DNA of 64,000 nt from Polyangiaceae bacterium. Its GTDB lineage: Bacteria; Myxococcota_A; Polyangia; Polyangiales; Polyangiaceae. The position numbers and the translations under genes were made by a program. Shown here piece after piece: positions 42,805-51,139 of this stretch. Below the pieces are notes generated by a model. It searched no databases. It was not told where the DNA came from and worked only from the letters and a program-made list of their open reading frames with translations. The DNA lies in NCBI GenBank assembly GCA_020633205.1, contig JACKEB010000012.1, positions 62,001-126,000 of the forward strand, in the 5' to 3' direction. The stretch's first letter is position 1. Every line of letters begins with the position of its first letter.

Positions 42805-44232
42805 TTAGTTCGAGGGTAGGCGCAGCGCGAGCAGCGCATCAATGGCAGCGCGAGGTAGGTCTGCCGGGAGGCTCGGGAGGAGCGCGGCGGCCTGACTGGG
42901 GATGTTGTCTGGATGCACGATCGCGAGCTGGATGCTGCGCTGTGACTCGTCGAGCAACACGAGGAAGTAGCGATCACCGATGGGACGCTTCCACACTGGG
43001 CAACCGTCGGCGGCTCCGCCTACGGCGATCTCCGGTCCCCGGCCGTAGGCTTGCTTCCCGCAAGCATCGACGACGGTCGCATCCGCAGGGAAGTCATCTC
43101 GGGCGCACCCGCTGCCGCAGACATTGCCGCCCACATGTCCTGCTTGGTACGAGCGCACGCCCGTGCTGATGAACTCGCGGTTACTGTACTGGTTGTTGTC
43201 CATCACGACTTCGAACAGGTTGATCTCGCCGCAGCCGTCGCCGACGCTGCCCGTCTTCGAGTAGCAGTTGCAGGCGCCGTTCCATTTGCGCGCGCCGTCG
43301 CGGATCAGCTCGGAGGCCACCAGGGCAACCCACGGTCCTGGGTGGCCTTGGCCAGTACCGTTGCAGGCGCTGACTCCTGCGTCATCGAAGGTCATCGAAG
43401 CGAGGAGCACGAACAACTTCGAGCCTCGCCAGCCGAGGCGTTTCACTCCTGGGTCGTCGGGGCAGAAATAGTCTCTGCCGTCCCCGCAATCGAAGGCTTG
43501 ATTCTGCGCGAGGTACCACACGCAGTCATCGTGGATGAGCTCCCCGCTGATCTGAGTCATCGGGGCCTGATCTTGGGTGAATGCCAGGTTCTGACCCTCG
43601 CCTGTGCGGCGATCCCAGGCGGAAACAAGTCCCCAGGCAGTAGACGCAGCCTGAGGTTGATAAACAGCGACCTGCTTTATATCGATGGCCTTGAGGATCA
43701 GCGTCATCTCCTCGTCGAAGGGTGCGAGGGCGTTACTCTGGCTGTGCTGCTCCTTCATGCAGCAGTGGCCGCCCCAGGTGTCGGTGCCGTCCTTGTAGTT
43801 GCAGGCTGCATCGCCCGGCGCGCGGTCGATGCGCCTCGGCCACCAACCGGGAGCGCCAACGTTCGTGAACGTCATGCTGCCGCCGAGGGTAAGGTCGCTT
43901 GTTTCCGTGGGGTATTCTCCCAGGCCACCACCCAGAGTCGGTGGCTGATTACCGCTTCCGCCGTTGCCGGATCCGCCGTTGCCAGCGCCGCCCGTCGTCC
44001 CCCCGCTTGCGGATCCTCCGTTCGTCGAGCCGGCGGAGGCGGCGTTGCCAGCCCCGGCGGCTCCACTCGAGCTTCCGCCTTGAGCTGACCCTCCCGCGGA
44101 GACGGCGCCGTTTCCTCCGCTTCCTGCGCTGGACTTGCCGTCGCTTTGGCAGGCGCTGGCGGTCAGCGCGGAGGCGCCGAGGAGCAGGAAAGAGTACCAA
44201 GGCGCTGAGATGGTCGAGGTGAGACTTCCCAT
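42805..44232 (-). CDS. Secreted lipoprotein with fungal Tos1-like domain
   Basis: 475 residues from the ATG at 44232 (the open frame continues to 44676 with no lipoprotein signal in that part). Lipobox LTASAC, then a Gly/Ser/Asn linker to about residue 95. The domain has LGGSMTFTNVGAPGWWPRR, a Cys-rich DGTDTWGGHCCM, WGLVSAWDRRTG and SKLFVLLASMTF. It also has GPWVALVASELIRDGARKWNGACNC, then DGCGEINLFEVVMDN. This order mirrors the fungal cell-wall protein Tos1 (DUF2401/DUF2403), a beta-glucan-linked family with an extracellular GH16-like fold. The assignment rests on motif order. It precedes the GH128-like gene. Confidence 0.7.
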   Translation of the reverse strand: MGSLTSTISAPWYSFLLLGASALTASACQSDGKSSAGSGGNGAVSAGGSAQGGSSSGAAGAGNAASAGSTNGGSASGGTTGGAGNGGSGNGGSGNQPPTLGGGLGEYPTETSDLTLGGSMTFTNVGAPGWWPRRIDRAPGDAACNYKDGTDTWGGHCCMKEQHSQSNALAPFDEEMTLILKAIDIKQVAVYQPQAASTAWGLVSAWDRRTGEGQNLAFTQDQAPMTQISGELIHDDCVWYLAQNQAFDCGDGRDYFCPDDPGVKRLGWRGSKLFVLLASMTFDDAGVSACNGTGQGHPGPWVALVASELIRDGARKWNGACNCYSKTGSVGDGCGEINLFEVVMDNNQYSNREFISTGVRSYQAGHVGGNVCGSGCARDDFPADATVVDACGKQAYGRGPEIAVGGAADGCPVWKRPIGDRYFLVLLDESQRSIQLAIVHPDNIPSQAAALLPSLPADLPRAAIDALLALRLPSN

Positions 44233-44554
44233 CCTTGGGCTGGTTGCCGAAAGCTCGGAGATCCGTGACGAGAAGTACCCGAAGAAAGCCAACGGATCCA
44301 CTTGACATCTTTTGGCTTTGAGCCGCCCGTAGCTGCTCGTCCATTTGCCCATGGAGAAGACCAATGCACTGACGTGGCGATACCGCGCGGAAAGCGAACC
44401 GTGTCCGCCAGGTGACATTTCGGTGAGCCAAGGGTGACCCGCGACCTGCGAAGAATCGGCGGAGTCGTGCTCACCGGTGGTGCCCCTCCGGCAAGCCTTG
44501 CGCGACTCTGAGCTCCCTCGAAAGGCCGCATGGTTTGGCCTACGCTTCGCGCGA

Positions 44555-46525
44555 ATGACGAACGAGCACCAGGTTGGGATCCAGCGAGCGCTGCTCCACG
44601 TGCGCGACCGGCTGCAGGAGATCGAACAGCGAATGCTTGGGCTGGAGACCGAGATGCAGACCGCGTTAGATCGCATCCCGTCGGAGCGACGGGACAGCGC
44701 GAGGAATCTGGTGCACTACATCGCGCTTCGCCAACAGGATCTACGCGACCTGCAAGTCGAGCTTGCCGACCTCGGTCTGTCCTCGCTCGGCCGTCTGGAA
44801 GGCTGTGTCCTTGGTACGATTCGCAGCGTCCTCGATCGGACTCGTGAGGCGCTCGCCTGGCGCAAGGACACCGACGCCCAAACGGCTCTGCAGCTTGATC
44901 CGGCGCTGCCCACGTCCTGCGCTCTCGATTGGTCGGCGGGGATGGAGGCGCTCCATCAACACACTCGGGAGCTGCTCGGACCGAAACCAGCAGAGCGCCA
45001 CGTTTACATCATGGTCACGGCGCCGAGCGCCAGCGAAGGAGACGCCCCATGGATGGAGACGATGCTGCGCGCGGGGATGAACGTGTTGCGGATCAACTGC
45101 GCGCACGAGGGACCAGCGGAGTGGGGGCGGTTGGCGAGTGCAGTCCGTCAGGCAAGCGAACTCACCAAGCTGCCGTGTCGTATCCTCATGGATCTGGCAG
45201 GCCCGAAGATCCGTACGGGGGCCATTCAGGGCGCGCCCCGCGTAGCGACCTGGAAGCCCGAGAAGGACGAGCTTGGCCGAGTCGTGTCACCGGCGCGCGT
45301 GCTCCTGCGCCGGGAGTCCGCTCCGAGTGGGGAGGGACCCGAGGCGGAGCTTGTGCTTGGCGACGATGGGTTCGCGACACTGAAGGCGGGAGACTCTCTC
45401 GAGTTCCGCGACACCCGAGGAAAACGCCGTGCGCTTTCCGTGGTGAGCCTCGACGCGGACACCGCGGTGCTCGAAGCGATGGCTCGCGCGTATGTGCTGG
45501 AAGAAGTCGAGGCGACCCATCGGCGGCATGACGACTCCCTGGGAAGGCTGCGCATCCAGGTGCCGAGTGGCGCAGACGCGGCGGTGGAGATGCGCGTGGA
45601 CGACGAGCTGGTGCTGAGTGGTACCCGGGCGTTTTGCTCGCCACCCAAGCGCAGCTCGAGCGGCGAGCTGGAGACACGGGGTGAGATCGCCTGCACCCTG
45701 GCCGCAGCGCTCGACGGCCTCCACGTCGGTCACCGCGTGTTGTTCGACGATGGCAAGGTGGAGGCCGTGGTGATCGACGCTCGACCCACGGAGCGAGAAT
45801 ACCTGCTCAAGGTGACGCGTACACAGCGCTCCAGCGTCCGGATCCGGGCGGAAAAAGGCATCAACTTGCCCGACTCCGACTTGCCCATCAAGGCGCTTCA
45901 GGCAGACGATCTCGCGGCGCTACCCTTCGTCGCGCAGTACGCTGACGCTGTGAGCCTCTCCTTCGCGCGCACACCCGAAGACGTCGAAGCGCTGCATCTC
46001 GAACTCGACCGACTCGGACGCCGAGACATCGGAGTGATTCTCAAGATCGAAACCCGCAGCGGCTTCCAGAATTTGCCACGCCTACTGCTCCAGGCGCTTC
46101 AGCGCCCGCCCCTCGGGGTGATGATCGCCCGCGGCGACTTGGCCGTTGAGGTCGGGTTCGAGCGCCTAGCCGAGGTCCAGGAGGAAATGCTCTGGTTGTG
46201 CGAGGCGAGTCACGTTCCAGCGATCTGGGCGACGCAGGTGCTCGATAATCTCGCGAAAACCGGCGTCCCATCCCGCGCGGAGGTCACGGATGCTGCGGCC
46301 AGCGTCGCCGCCGAGTGCGTGATGCTCAACAAGGGGCCTCACGTGGTGGACGCGGTGCGCACCCTCGCGGACATCTTGGAGCGAATGGAAAAGCACCGCT
46401 TCAAGAAGCGCAGCCTCGCGCGCGCGTTGAGCGTCTCGTCATTCGAAGAGCGTCCCCAGGGGCCGAGCCGAAGCGCTCCCCCGAGCGAGTCGCTACCCTC
46501 CAATATTGCCGTGCGGATCAGCTAG
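44555..46525 (+). CDS. Pyruvate kinase-like protein with long N-terminal extension
   Basis: 656 residues from the ATG at 44555. A helical N-terminus of 165 residues with heptad-like Leu/Arg/Glu spacing precedes the TIM barrel. Active-site elements are present: GMNVLRINCAHE (phosphate/cation loop, with Cys-Ala in place of Phe-Ser), ILMDLAGPKIRTG, the catalytic Lys in GVILKIETRSGFQN, MIARGDLAVEVGFERLAEVQ, and ATQVLDNLAKTGVPSRAEVTDAA. The usual C-terminal allosteric domain is missing; the protein ends soon after the barrel. It belongs to the extended bacterial pyruvate-kinase branch. Whether it converts PEP to pyruvate in vivo is not certain. Confidence 0.83.
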   Translation: MTNEHQVGIQRALLHVRDRLQEIEQRMLGLETEMQTALDRIPSERRDSARNLVHYIALRQQDLRDLQVELADLGLSSLGRLEGCVLGTIRSVLDRTREALAWRKDTDAQTALQLDPALPTSCALDWSAGMEALHQHTRELLGPKPAERHVYIMVTAPSASEGDAPWMETMLRAGMNVLRINCAHEGPAEWGRLASAVRQASELTKLPCRILMDLAGPKIRTGAIQGAPRVATWKPEKDELGRVVSPARVLLRRESAPSGEGPEAELVLGDDGFATLKAGDSLEFRDTRGKRRALSVVSLDADTAVLEAMARAYVLEEVEATHRRHDDSLGRLRIQVPSGADAAVEMRVDDELVLSGTRAFCSPPKRSSSGELETRGEIACTLAAALDGLHVGHRVLFDDGKVEAVVIDARPTEREYLLKVTRTQRSSVRIRAEKGINLPDSDLPIKALQADDLAALPFVAQYADAVSLSFARTPEDVEALHLELDRLGRRDIGVILKIETRSGFQNLPRLLLQALQRPPLGVMIARGDLAVEVGFERLAEVQEEMLWLCEASHVPAIWATQVLDNLAKTGVPSRAEVTDAAASVAAECVMLNKGPHVVDAVRTLADILERMEKHRFKKRSLARALSVSSFEERPQGPSRSAPPSESLPSNIAVRIS

Positions 46526-46881
46526 ACGAGCCCGGCCAGACGCTTCGGCGCGGTCTGGCGGTAGCTCTCGCGGATCAGTTCCGACAGCAAGCTCCAGGGC
46601 ACGCGGCCATCCACATACGCTCCGATCCAGCCTTTGTGGCCTACGTAGGGGGGAACGAAGAACACCTTCGGTCGGGCTTTCACCAGCGGATCTCGCGCTT
46701 CAGCGGTCGACTTGAGCCAGACCGAAGGCCTACCGCCTTCGAAGTTGCCCTTCTGCATCACGAAGATCTTGTCTCGCACGCGCCACGTCGGGTCTCCCCA
46801 CGCCACCTTTTCAGTGACTTCCGGTAGCGCGAGACACAGCCCGCGCAGGCGTTCGAGAGAGGCTTGGGAGATGCCTGTCAT
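46522..46881 (-). CDS. MmcQ/YjbR family DNA-binding-fold protein
   Basis: 119 residues from the ATG at 46881. The family signature is ALPEVTEKVAWGDPTWRVRDKIFVM, then PSVWLKSTAEARDPLVKARPKVFFVPPYVGHKGWIGAYVDG and LIRESYRQTAPKRL. The fold is a CyaY-like alpha/beta sandwich that may bind DNA. Its stop codon overlaps that of the convergent pyruvate-kinase-like gene in the four bases CTAG (46522-46525). Confidence 0.87.
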   Translation of the reverse strand: MTGISQASLERLRGLCLALPEVTEKVAWGDPTWRVRDKIFVMQKGNFEGGRPSVWLKSTAEARDPLVKARPKVFFVPPYVGHKGWIGAYVDGRVPWSLLSELIRESYRQTAPKRLAGLV

Positions 46882-46958
46882 CCGGTTTGCTCCACGGTAG
46901 CAACAGCTTTGCGTACTTGTGCGCGAAGTCGGCGAACTCCGCGGGTGCACACAAGCGC

Positions 46959-47021
46959 TCAAATCCCCAAGGCGCACACGATCTCCGTAGCCGACGGGAG
47001 CAACGAGACGATTCGAGTCAT
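46959..47021 (-). pseudogene. Truncated N-terminus of a BtuF-like substrate-binding protein
   Basis: Twenty codons from an ATG at 47021 read MTRIVSLLPSATEIVCALGI and then stop. This is almost exactly the N-terminus of cobalamin/siderophore-type periplasmic binding proteins of the BtuF family, which normally continues for about 280 residues. Nothing resembling the rest follows in any frame before the MmcQ gene. I take it to be the remnant of a deleted gene. Confidence 0.55.
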
Positions 47022-47053
47022 GAGACGCCCCCTGACGAGTACCATACGCGGTG

Positions 47054-47998
47054 ATGGCTCGCAGCGATTTTGGGCACGACACCACGACCTCCGAGGTGCT
47101 TGCTGGCGTCGATTTGACGGGACAGCTCGCCCTGGTGACCGGAGGCTCCAGCGGCCTCGGCGTCGAGACTGCACGCGCGCTGGCGGCTCATGGCGCTGAG
47201 GTGGTGATCACCGCCCGCAACTTGGAGAAGGCCGAGGCGGTCGCGAAAAAGATCCGTGAGGAAACATCTGCGAGGGTAAGCGTTGAACAGCTCGAGCTCG
47301 ATCGCCTAGCCAGTGTTCGCGCCTTCGCGACGCGGTTTCTCGAACGAAACCCGAAGCTCCAGCTACTGATCAACAACGCCGGGGTGATGGCCTGCCCCAA
47401 GGGCGAAACGAGCGACGGCTTCGAGCAGCAATTCGGTACGAACCATCTCGGGCACTTTCTGCTGACCGGGCTCTTGGTGCCCGCGTTGCTGGCTGGGGCA
47501 CCGGCGCGCATCGTGAATCTCTCGAGTCGGGGGCATTTTATCTCGCCACTGAACCTCGAGGATCCAAACTTCGAGCAGCGCGACTACGACAAGTGGGTCG
47601 CGTACGGCCAAGCCAAGACAGCAAATGTTCTCCATGCCGTGGAGCTCGAGCGGCGTCTCGGCGCGCGAGGCGTTCACGCCTACGCCGTGCACCCTGGCGT
47701 GATCATCACCGAGCTCATCCGGCACATGGACCAGGAAGACTTCGAAGGCTTCCGCAAGCGCGGCACCACTTCGCGCATGAAGACCGTCGAAGCCGGTGCG
47801 GCGACGACGGTCTACGCCGCGACCGCGCCGGAGCTTGCAGAGCGCGGTGGTTGCTACCTCGAGGATTGCCACGTCTCCGAGGTGAACGACGACCCCACCG
47901 CGACTGCCGGCGTGCGTTCCTACGCGGTAGACCCGCAGCTCGCTCAGCGCCTGTGGGCGGAGTCTGAGCGGCTGGTTGCAGAGCGCTTCACGTTTTAG
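47054..47998 (+). CDS. Short-chain dehydrogenase, retinol-dehydrogenase type
   Basis: 314 residues from the ATG at 47054. NAD(P) motif TGGSSGLGVETA (about 29-40), NNAGVM, catalytic Ser in VNLSSRGH and Tyr-Lys in YGQAKTANVLH. Length and the C-terminal GGCYLEDCHVSEVNDDP are those of the retinol-dehydrogenase/WW-domain oxidoreductase branch of bacteria. The substrate is unknown. It is followed by a convergent methyltransferase gene. Confidence 0.9.
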   Translation: MARSDFGHDTTTSEVLAGVDLTGQLALVTGGSSGLGVETARALAAHGAEVVITARNLEKAEAVAKKIREETSARVSVEQLELDRLASVRAFATRFLERNPKLQLLINNAGVMACPKGETSDGFEQQFGTNHLGHFLLTGLLVPALLAGAPARIVNLSSRGHFISPLNLEDPNFEQRDYDKWVAYGQAKTANVLHAVELERRLGARGVHAYAVHPGVIITELIRHMDQEDFEGFRKRGTTSRMKTVEAGAATTVYAATAPELAERGGCYLEDCHVSEVNDDPTATAGVRSYAVDPQLAQRLWAESERLVAERFTF

Positions 47999-48026
47999 CG
48001 GTGCACGGGGCTCCTAGGGGTGTTGC

Positions 48027-48836
48027 TCAAACATCCTGCTGGGGCTTGGTCCAGCTCGCGAGATGGCCCGGGCTCGCGAACTCGACCTGTCCGTCGGGTA
48101 GCACGAACCTGGCTAAGCGTTTGGGGGCTTCCTCGAGCAGGCGACTGAGTCCCGCCGCGTCGATGCGGTCCGCGAGCGTCCACCCTTTTACATCCGTGTG
48201 GATCCAGTCGGATAGCGACGGGAAGCGCCCAGAGCCCACCAGGCTCGTGATGCATGGTGGGGTTCCCCACGCCTTAGTCAGCAGGGCGCTCAATGCTTCG
48301 CGGTCGCCGAGACAGTAGGGCGCTGCCAGTTCCTGCGCGATCGCGGGTCCAAATAGCTCGCGCAGGAGCTCGGTCATCGCGTGGTAGCCAGGGGTGCTCT
48401 CGAGGGGGCCCCAAACGGCCAGACACAGCCGACCGCCGGGGCGTAAGACCCGCTGCATCTCGCGAAGCGCGGCGATCCGATCCTCGAAAAACATCAGACC
48501 GAACTGGCAGGTGAGCACATCGAAGCTCTCATCGGGAAACGGCAGCGCTTCAGCTCTGCCTTCGTGCCAGGAGATGCCATCGGCGTGGCGGCGTGCGACC
48601 TCGAGCATGCCCGCGTTGCGGTCCAGCGCGTGCACTCGTTCAGGGCCTGCGCAGAGGGCGAGCTGACGGGCAACGACCCCGGTTCCGCAGGCGACGTCTA
48701 GCGCCCGCTCATGCGAGGCCAGGCCTGTGGCTTCCACGACGCGTGGTGCCCATTCGGAGAACAGCGCAGGCACGAAGAACAGCTCATAGATCTCCGCGGC
48801 GTTCGCGGAGACCTGTCCCGTGGATTCATTGGTCAT
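48027..48836 (-). CDS. Class I SAM-dependent methyltransferase
   Basis: 269 residues. AdoMet motif I is ALDVACGTGVVARQLA (about 46-61), followed by VHALDRNAGMLEVAR, then FDVLTCQFGLMFF and LRPGGRLCLAVWGP. This is a UbiE/methyltransferase-11 type enzyme; the C-terminal helices (SLSDWIHTDVKGWTLAD) form the substrate cap. It is divergent from the HxlR-SCP2 gene and may be its target. Confidence 0.9.
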   Translation of the reverse strand: MTNESTGQVSANAAEIYELFFVPALFSEWAPRVVEATGLASHERALDVACGTGVVARQLALCAGPERVHALDRNAGMLEVARRHADGISWHEGRAEALPFPDESFDVLTCQFGLMFFEDRIAALREMQRVLRPGGRLCLAVWGPLESTPGYHAMTELLRELFGPAIAQELAAPYCLGDREALSALLTKAWGTPPCITSLVGSGRFPSLSDWIHTDVKGWTLADRIDAAGLSRLLEEAPKRLARFVLPDGQVEFASPGHLASWTKPQQDV

Positions 48837-48921
48837 GGGCTTGAACTAGCGGCTCCCAACGCGGCTTAAAGTACAAAGAATGGACTTGGCCGGGCTCTCC
48901 CTCACCCCCAAACTTGGCGTC

Positions 48922-49584
48922 ATGCACAGCTACGGCCAGTATTGTCCCATCTCCCGCGCTTCAGAAATCCTCGCGGAAAGATGGACGCTGCTCATCCTGC
49001 GCAATTTGTTGCTCGGGTGTACACGCTTCAACGATATCGCGAGTGGCCTGCCGGGGATCTCCCGCTCGCTGTTGGTGGCCCGCTTGCGCACCCTCGAGGA
49101 CAAGGGAGTGGTCGTCACGTCGAAGATCGCCGGCCGTCGGGGCAAGGAATACCAGCTGACCAAGGCCGGGCGCGCGCTCTGGCACGTGATCCGTCCGCTG
49201 GCGGCTTGGGGAGAACGCTGGATTGAACTCCAACCTCAGCATACCGATCCGAGCTTTGTGCTTTGGGCTTGGACTCACGTCCACCTGCGACGGGAACTCC
49301 TGCCGAAGCGTCGCGTGGTCGTCGAGTTTGACTTTCCGGAGCAGCCGCTCAGCTATCAGCGGTTTTGGATGCTGATCGAGCGTGGAGCCGCGGAGCTCTG
49401 CTACGACCATCCGGGTTTCGACGTCGACGTCTCGGTCTGGGCGCGTTCCCAAGCCTTCACCGAATGGCATATTGGGCGCATCGAGTGGGGGGATGCTTTG
49501 AGCGCGGGCTACATCCGCGTGGAGGGGCCGAGGCAATTGGCGCGCGCGCTCCCCACCTGGAACGCCCGAGCGCTTCCAGCTTGA
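48922..49584 (+). CDS. HxlR regulator with SCP2-like C-terminal domain
   Basis: 220 residues from the ATG at 48922; an ATG at 48880 gives 14 more residues but has no homologous look. MHSYGQYCPISRASEILAERWTLLILRNL is the HxlR start with the conserved Cys. The C-terminal half (VVVEFDFPEQPLSYQRFWMLIERGAAELC, VDVSVWARSQAFTEWHIGRIEWGDAL) is the SCP2-like ligand domain. It is a paralogue of the protein at 11.3 kb. A CCTCACCCCCAAA motif sits directly upstream (48900-48912). Divergent from the methyltransferase gene. Confidence 0.87.
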   Translation: MHSYGQYCPISRASEILAERWTLLILRNLLLGCTRFNDIASGLPGISRSLLVARLRTLEDKGVVVTSKIAGRRGKEYQLTKAGRALWHVIRPLAAWGERWIELQPQHTDPSFVLWAWTHVHLRRELLPKRRVVVEFDFPEQPLSYQRFWMLIERGAAELCYDHPGFDVDVSVWARSQAFTEWHIGRIEWGDALSAGYIRVEGPRQLARALPTWNARALPA

Positions 49585-49600
49585 GACCGTTTGGATCCGC

Positions 49601-50038
49601 ATGGATCAGATCGATCTGGCCCGCGCCCGACTTCCGTGGAAGCCTAGCGGCATGGAGCGACGGGATGGGGCAGAGGCTGACACCTACCAGGATCGCTACG
49701 CGGCAACGCGCGCGCGGGTGCTTCGGCTTCCCTCGCTGGACCAAGAGGCCGCGGGGGCAACGCGCGCGGCGCAGTTTCACTTCTTGCCGTCGTTCGAAAC
49801 CGAGGCAGCCATCTCGGTGATCGAGTTCGGTGACATGGCTGCCGTCATCGTGTGCGTGCCTGAGCGGGACATCTACGGTTGGGGCGGGGAAGTGTATGAA
49901 CACGAGACGGGTCAGGTCACTCATCCTGGGTACTTAGTCTCCCGCGCGGTCGCGCAGCTCGGCTGGGAAGCGACTGACCTCGCACCTATTCGGAAAGTCG
50001 TGGATCAGTTGAGGAGCAGTCTGAAGCGTGCGCCATGA
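49601..50038 (+). CDS. Hypothetical protein
   Basis: 145 residues from the ATG at 49601, or 128 from the ATG at 49652. Secondary structure looks alpha/beta (AAISVIEFGDMAAVIVCVPERDIYGWGGEVYEHE). I do not recognise a family. It begins 16 nt after the HxlR-SCP2 gene on the same strand, so it may share its transcript. Confidence 0.55.
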   Translation: MDQIDLARARLPWKPSGMERRDGAEADTYQDRYAATRARVLRLPSLDQEAAGATRAAQFHFLPSFETEAAISVIEFGDMAAVIVCVPERDIYGWGGEVYEHETGQVTHPGYLVSRAVAQLGWEATDLAPIRKVVDQLRSSLKRAP

Positions 50039-50099
50039 CCTCCGGGAAACGCTGGGGCGACGCGACGCCTAGCTCATCCCAAACGGAAGCTGGTCTCAG

Positions 50100-50498
50100 T
50101 CAATCGACCAAAGGGCGCGCGCTCCCGCGTGGCGGTGTTCCAGTTGCGAAGAACTCATAGTGGTGGCCATTCGCGTCCTCCACGTAGACCCGAATCGTTT
50201 GGTCGGCGCTTCCGAACGCGCGATCCCACCCGGCTTCCGGGCTGGATCCGAAGTTCACGCTGGATGCGACCAATCGTTGCGCAATTCGGAAGAATGTCTC
50301 CGCGTCCACTGCGAATGCATAGTGTCCGACGCTGCAAGGAAAGCGGTCATCGAACTTGAGCGTCAGGGCGCCCACTTCAACGGGGGTGAACGCCCCGACA
50401 TCGGCTTGCTGCGTCGCATCGAGTAGCCAGGCGACGAAGGCGGCGGAGGTATGTCGATCCCGCACCGGAATGACTAGGTGATCCAGAACAACGCTCAC
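50100..50498 (-). CDS. VOC-family protein (glyoxalase/dioxygenase fold)
   Basis: 132 residues. The fold is visible as two beta-alpha-beta-beta-beta units: VVLDHLVIPVRDRHTSAAFVAWLL, then HYAFAVDAETFFRIAQRLV, FGSADQTIRVYVEDANGHHYEFFAT. The His in LDHLVIPV and the final Glu in HHYEFF are in the places of metal ligands. The ATG overlaps the MarR stop codon (ATGA at 50495). The substrate is unknown. Confidence 0.87.
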   Translation of the reverse strand: MSVVLDHLVIPVRDRHTSAAFVAWLLDATQQADVGAFTPVEVGALTLKFDDRFPCSVGHYAFAVDAETFFRIAQRLVASSVNFGSSPEAGWDRAFGSADQTIRVYVEDANGHHYEFFATGTPPRGSARPLVD

Positions 50499-50935
50499 AG
50501 TGTTCCCTCCACGAGCGCTTGCTTCGAGAGTCGCAGCAGATAGCTTGCGAAACGCTGAGCATCTTCATCCGGCCAGGTCGCTGTTAGGCGTTCGAAGGTT
50601 GATTGCTGCCAATGGTGCGCAGCGCGGAGCAGGGCGCGTCCACGCCTTGTCAGTTCGATTTGACTTCGTCGGGCGTCGTCGCCAGCGACGCGCTTGACGA
50701 CGCAACCAGCTTCGGCCGCGGCGCTCACCATTCGACTCGCTCCCGATCGGTCCAGACCGAGTTCTTCCGCGATTTCGGCGATGGAGACCTCCCGCCTGCG
50801 GAGGGCGGCGGCGTGCACTGCCTCGGCGACTTGAACGTGAGCGAGATGGGGGGACATCGGCAAAGTGGCCCAGCGCCTCGACCAAAAACGCACCAGGCGA
50901 AACAGCGCGGGGCCACCAAGATTTTGCGTGCGCAT
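50495..50935 (-). CDS. MarR-family transcriptional regulator
   Basis: 146 residues from the ATG at 50935. The winged helix reads SIAEIAEELGLDRSGASRMVSAAAEAGCVVKRVAGDDARRSQIELTRRGRALL at about 49-101, including the wing with the DxRRxxIxLT pattern. It is upstream of, and overlaps, the VOC gene, which is probably under its control. Two inverted repeats, TTGCG-N7-CGCAA over the start codon and CGTGCG-AAA-CGCACG just upstream, are the likely operators. Confidence 0.88.
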   Translation of the reverse strand: MRTQNLGGPALFRLVRFWSRRWATLPMSPHLAHVQVAEAVHAAALRRREVSIAEIAEELGLDRSGASRMVSAAAEAGCVVKRVAGDDARRSQIELTRRGRALLRAAHHWQQSTFERLTATWPDEDAQRFASYLLRLSKQALVEGTL

Positions 50936-50963
50936 CGCAACGATTATGCGTGCGAAACGCACG
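50924..50963. promoter_or_regulatory. Two inverted repeats at MarR start
   Basis: CGTGCG-AAA-CGCACG (50949-50963) lies upstream of the MarR start codon, and TTGCG-N7-CGCAA (50924-50940) covers it. The position suits autoregulation by MarR. They are not identical, so they may have different affinities. Confidence 0.5.
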
Positions 50964-51139
50964 GTTGTCAAACGTTCCAGGTGCAGTGGGAAGGTTGGAC
51001 GTCACGCGTGCCCTCGACCCACCTGGGGCCTGCGCTTCCCGGCGTTTGTAGGGTGGAACCCCGGATGCGCCTGATGAGACCTTCGGCAATTTTGGTGAAG
51101 TCGGTGACTTCGAGGGTGAGGGACAGTTGGCTCCTGAGC

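Noticed and set aside
44233..44676. N-terminal extension of the Tos1-like frame
   Set aside because: The lipoprotein signal begins at 44232 and the upstream part has no motif; it also overlaps the start of the pyruvate-kinase-like gene.
48880..48921. Upstream ATG as start of the HxlR-SCP2 gene
   Set aside because: The extra 14 residues run through the CCTCACCCCCAA motif and are not part of the family pattern.
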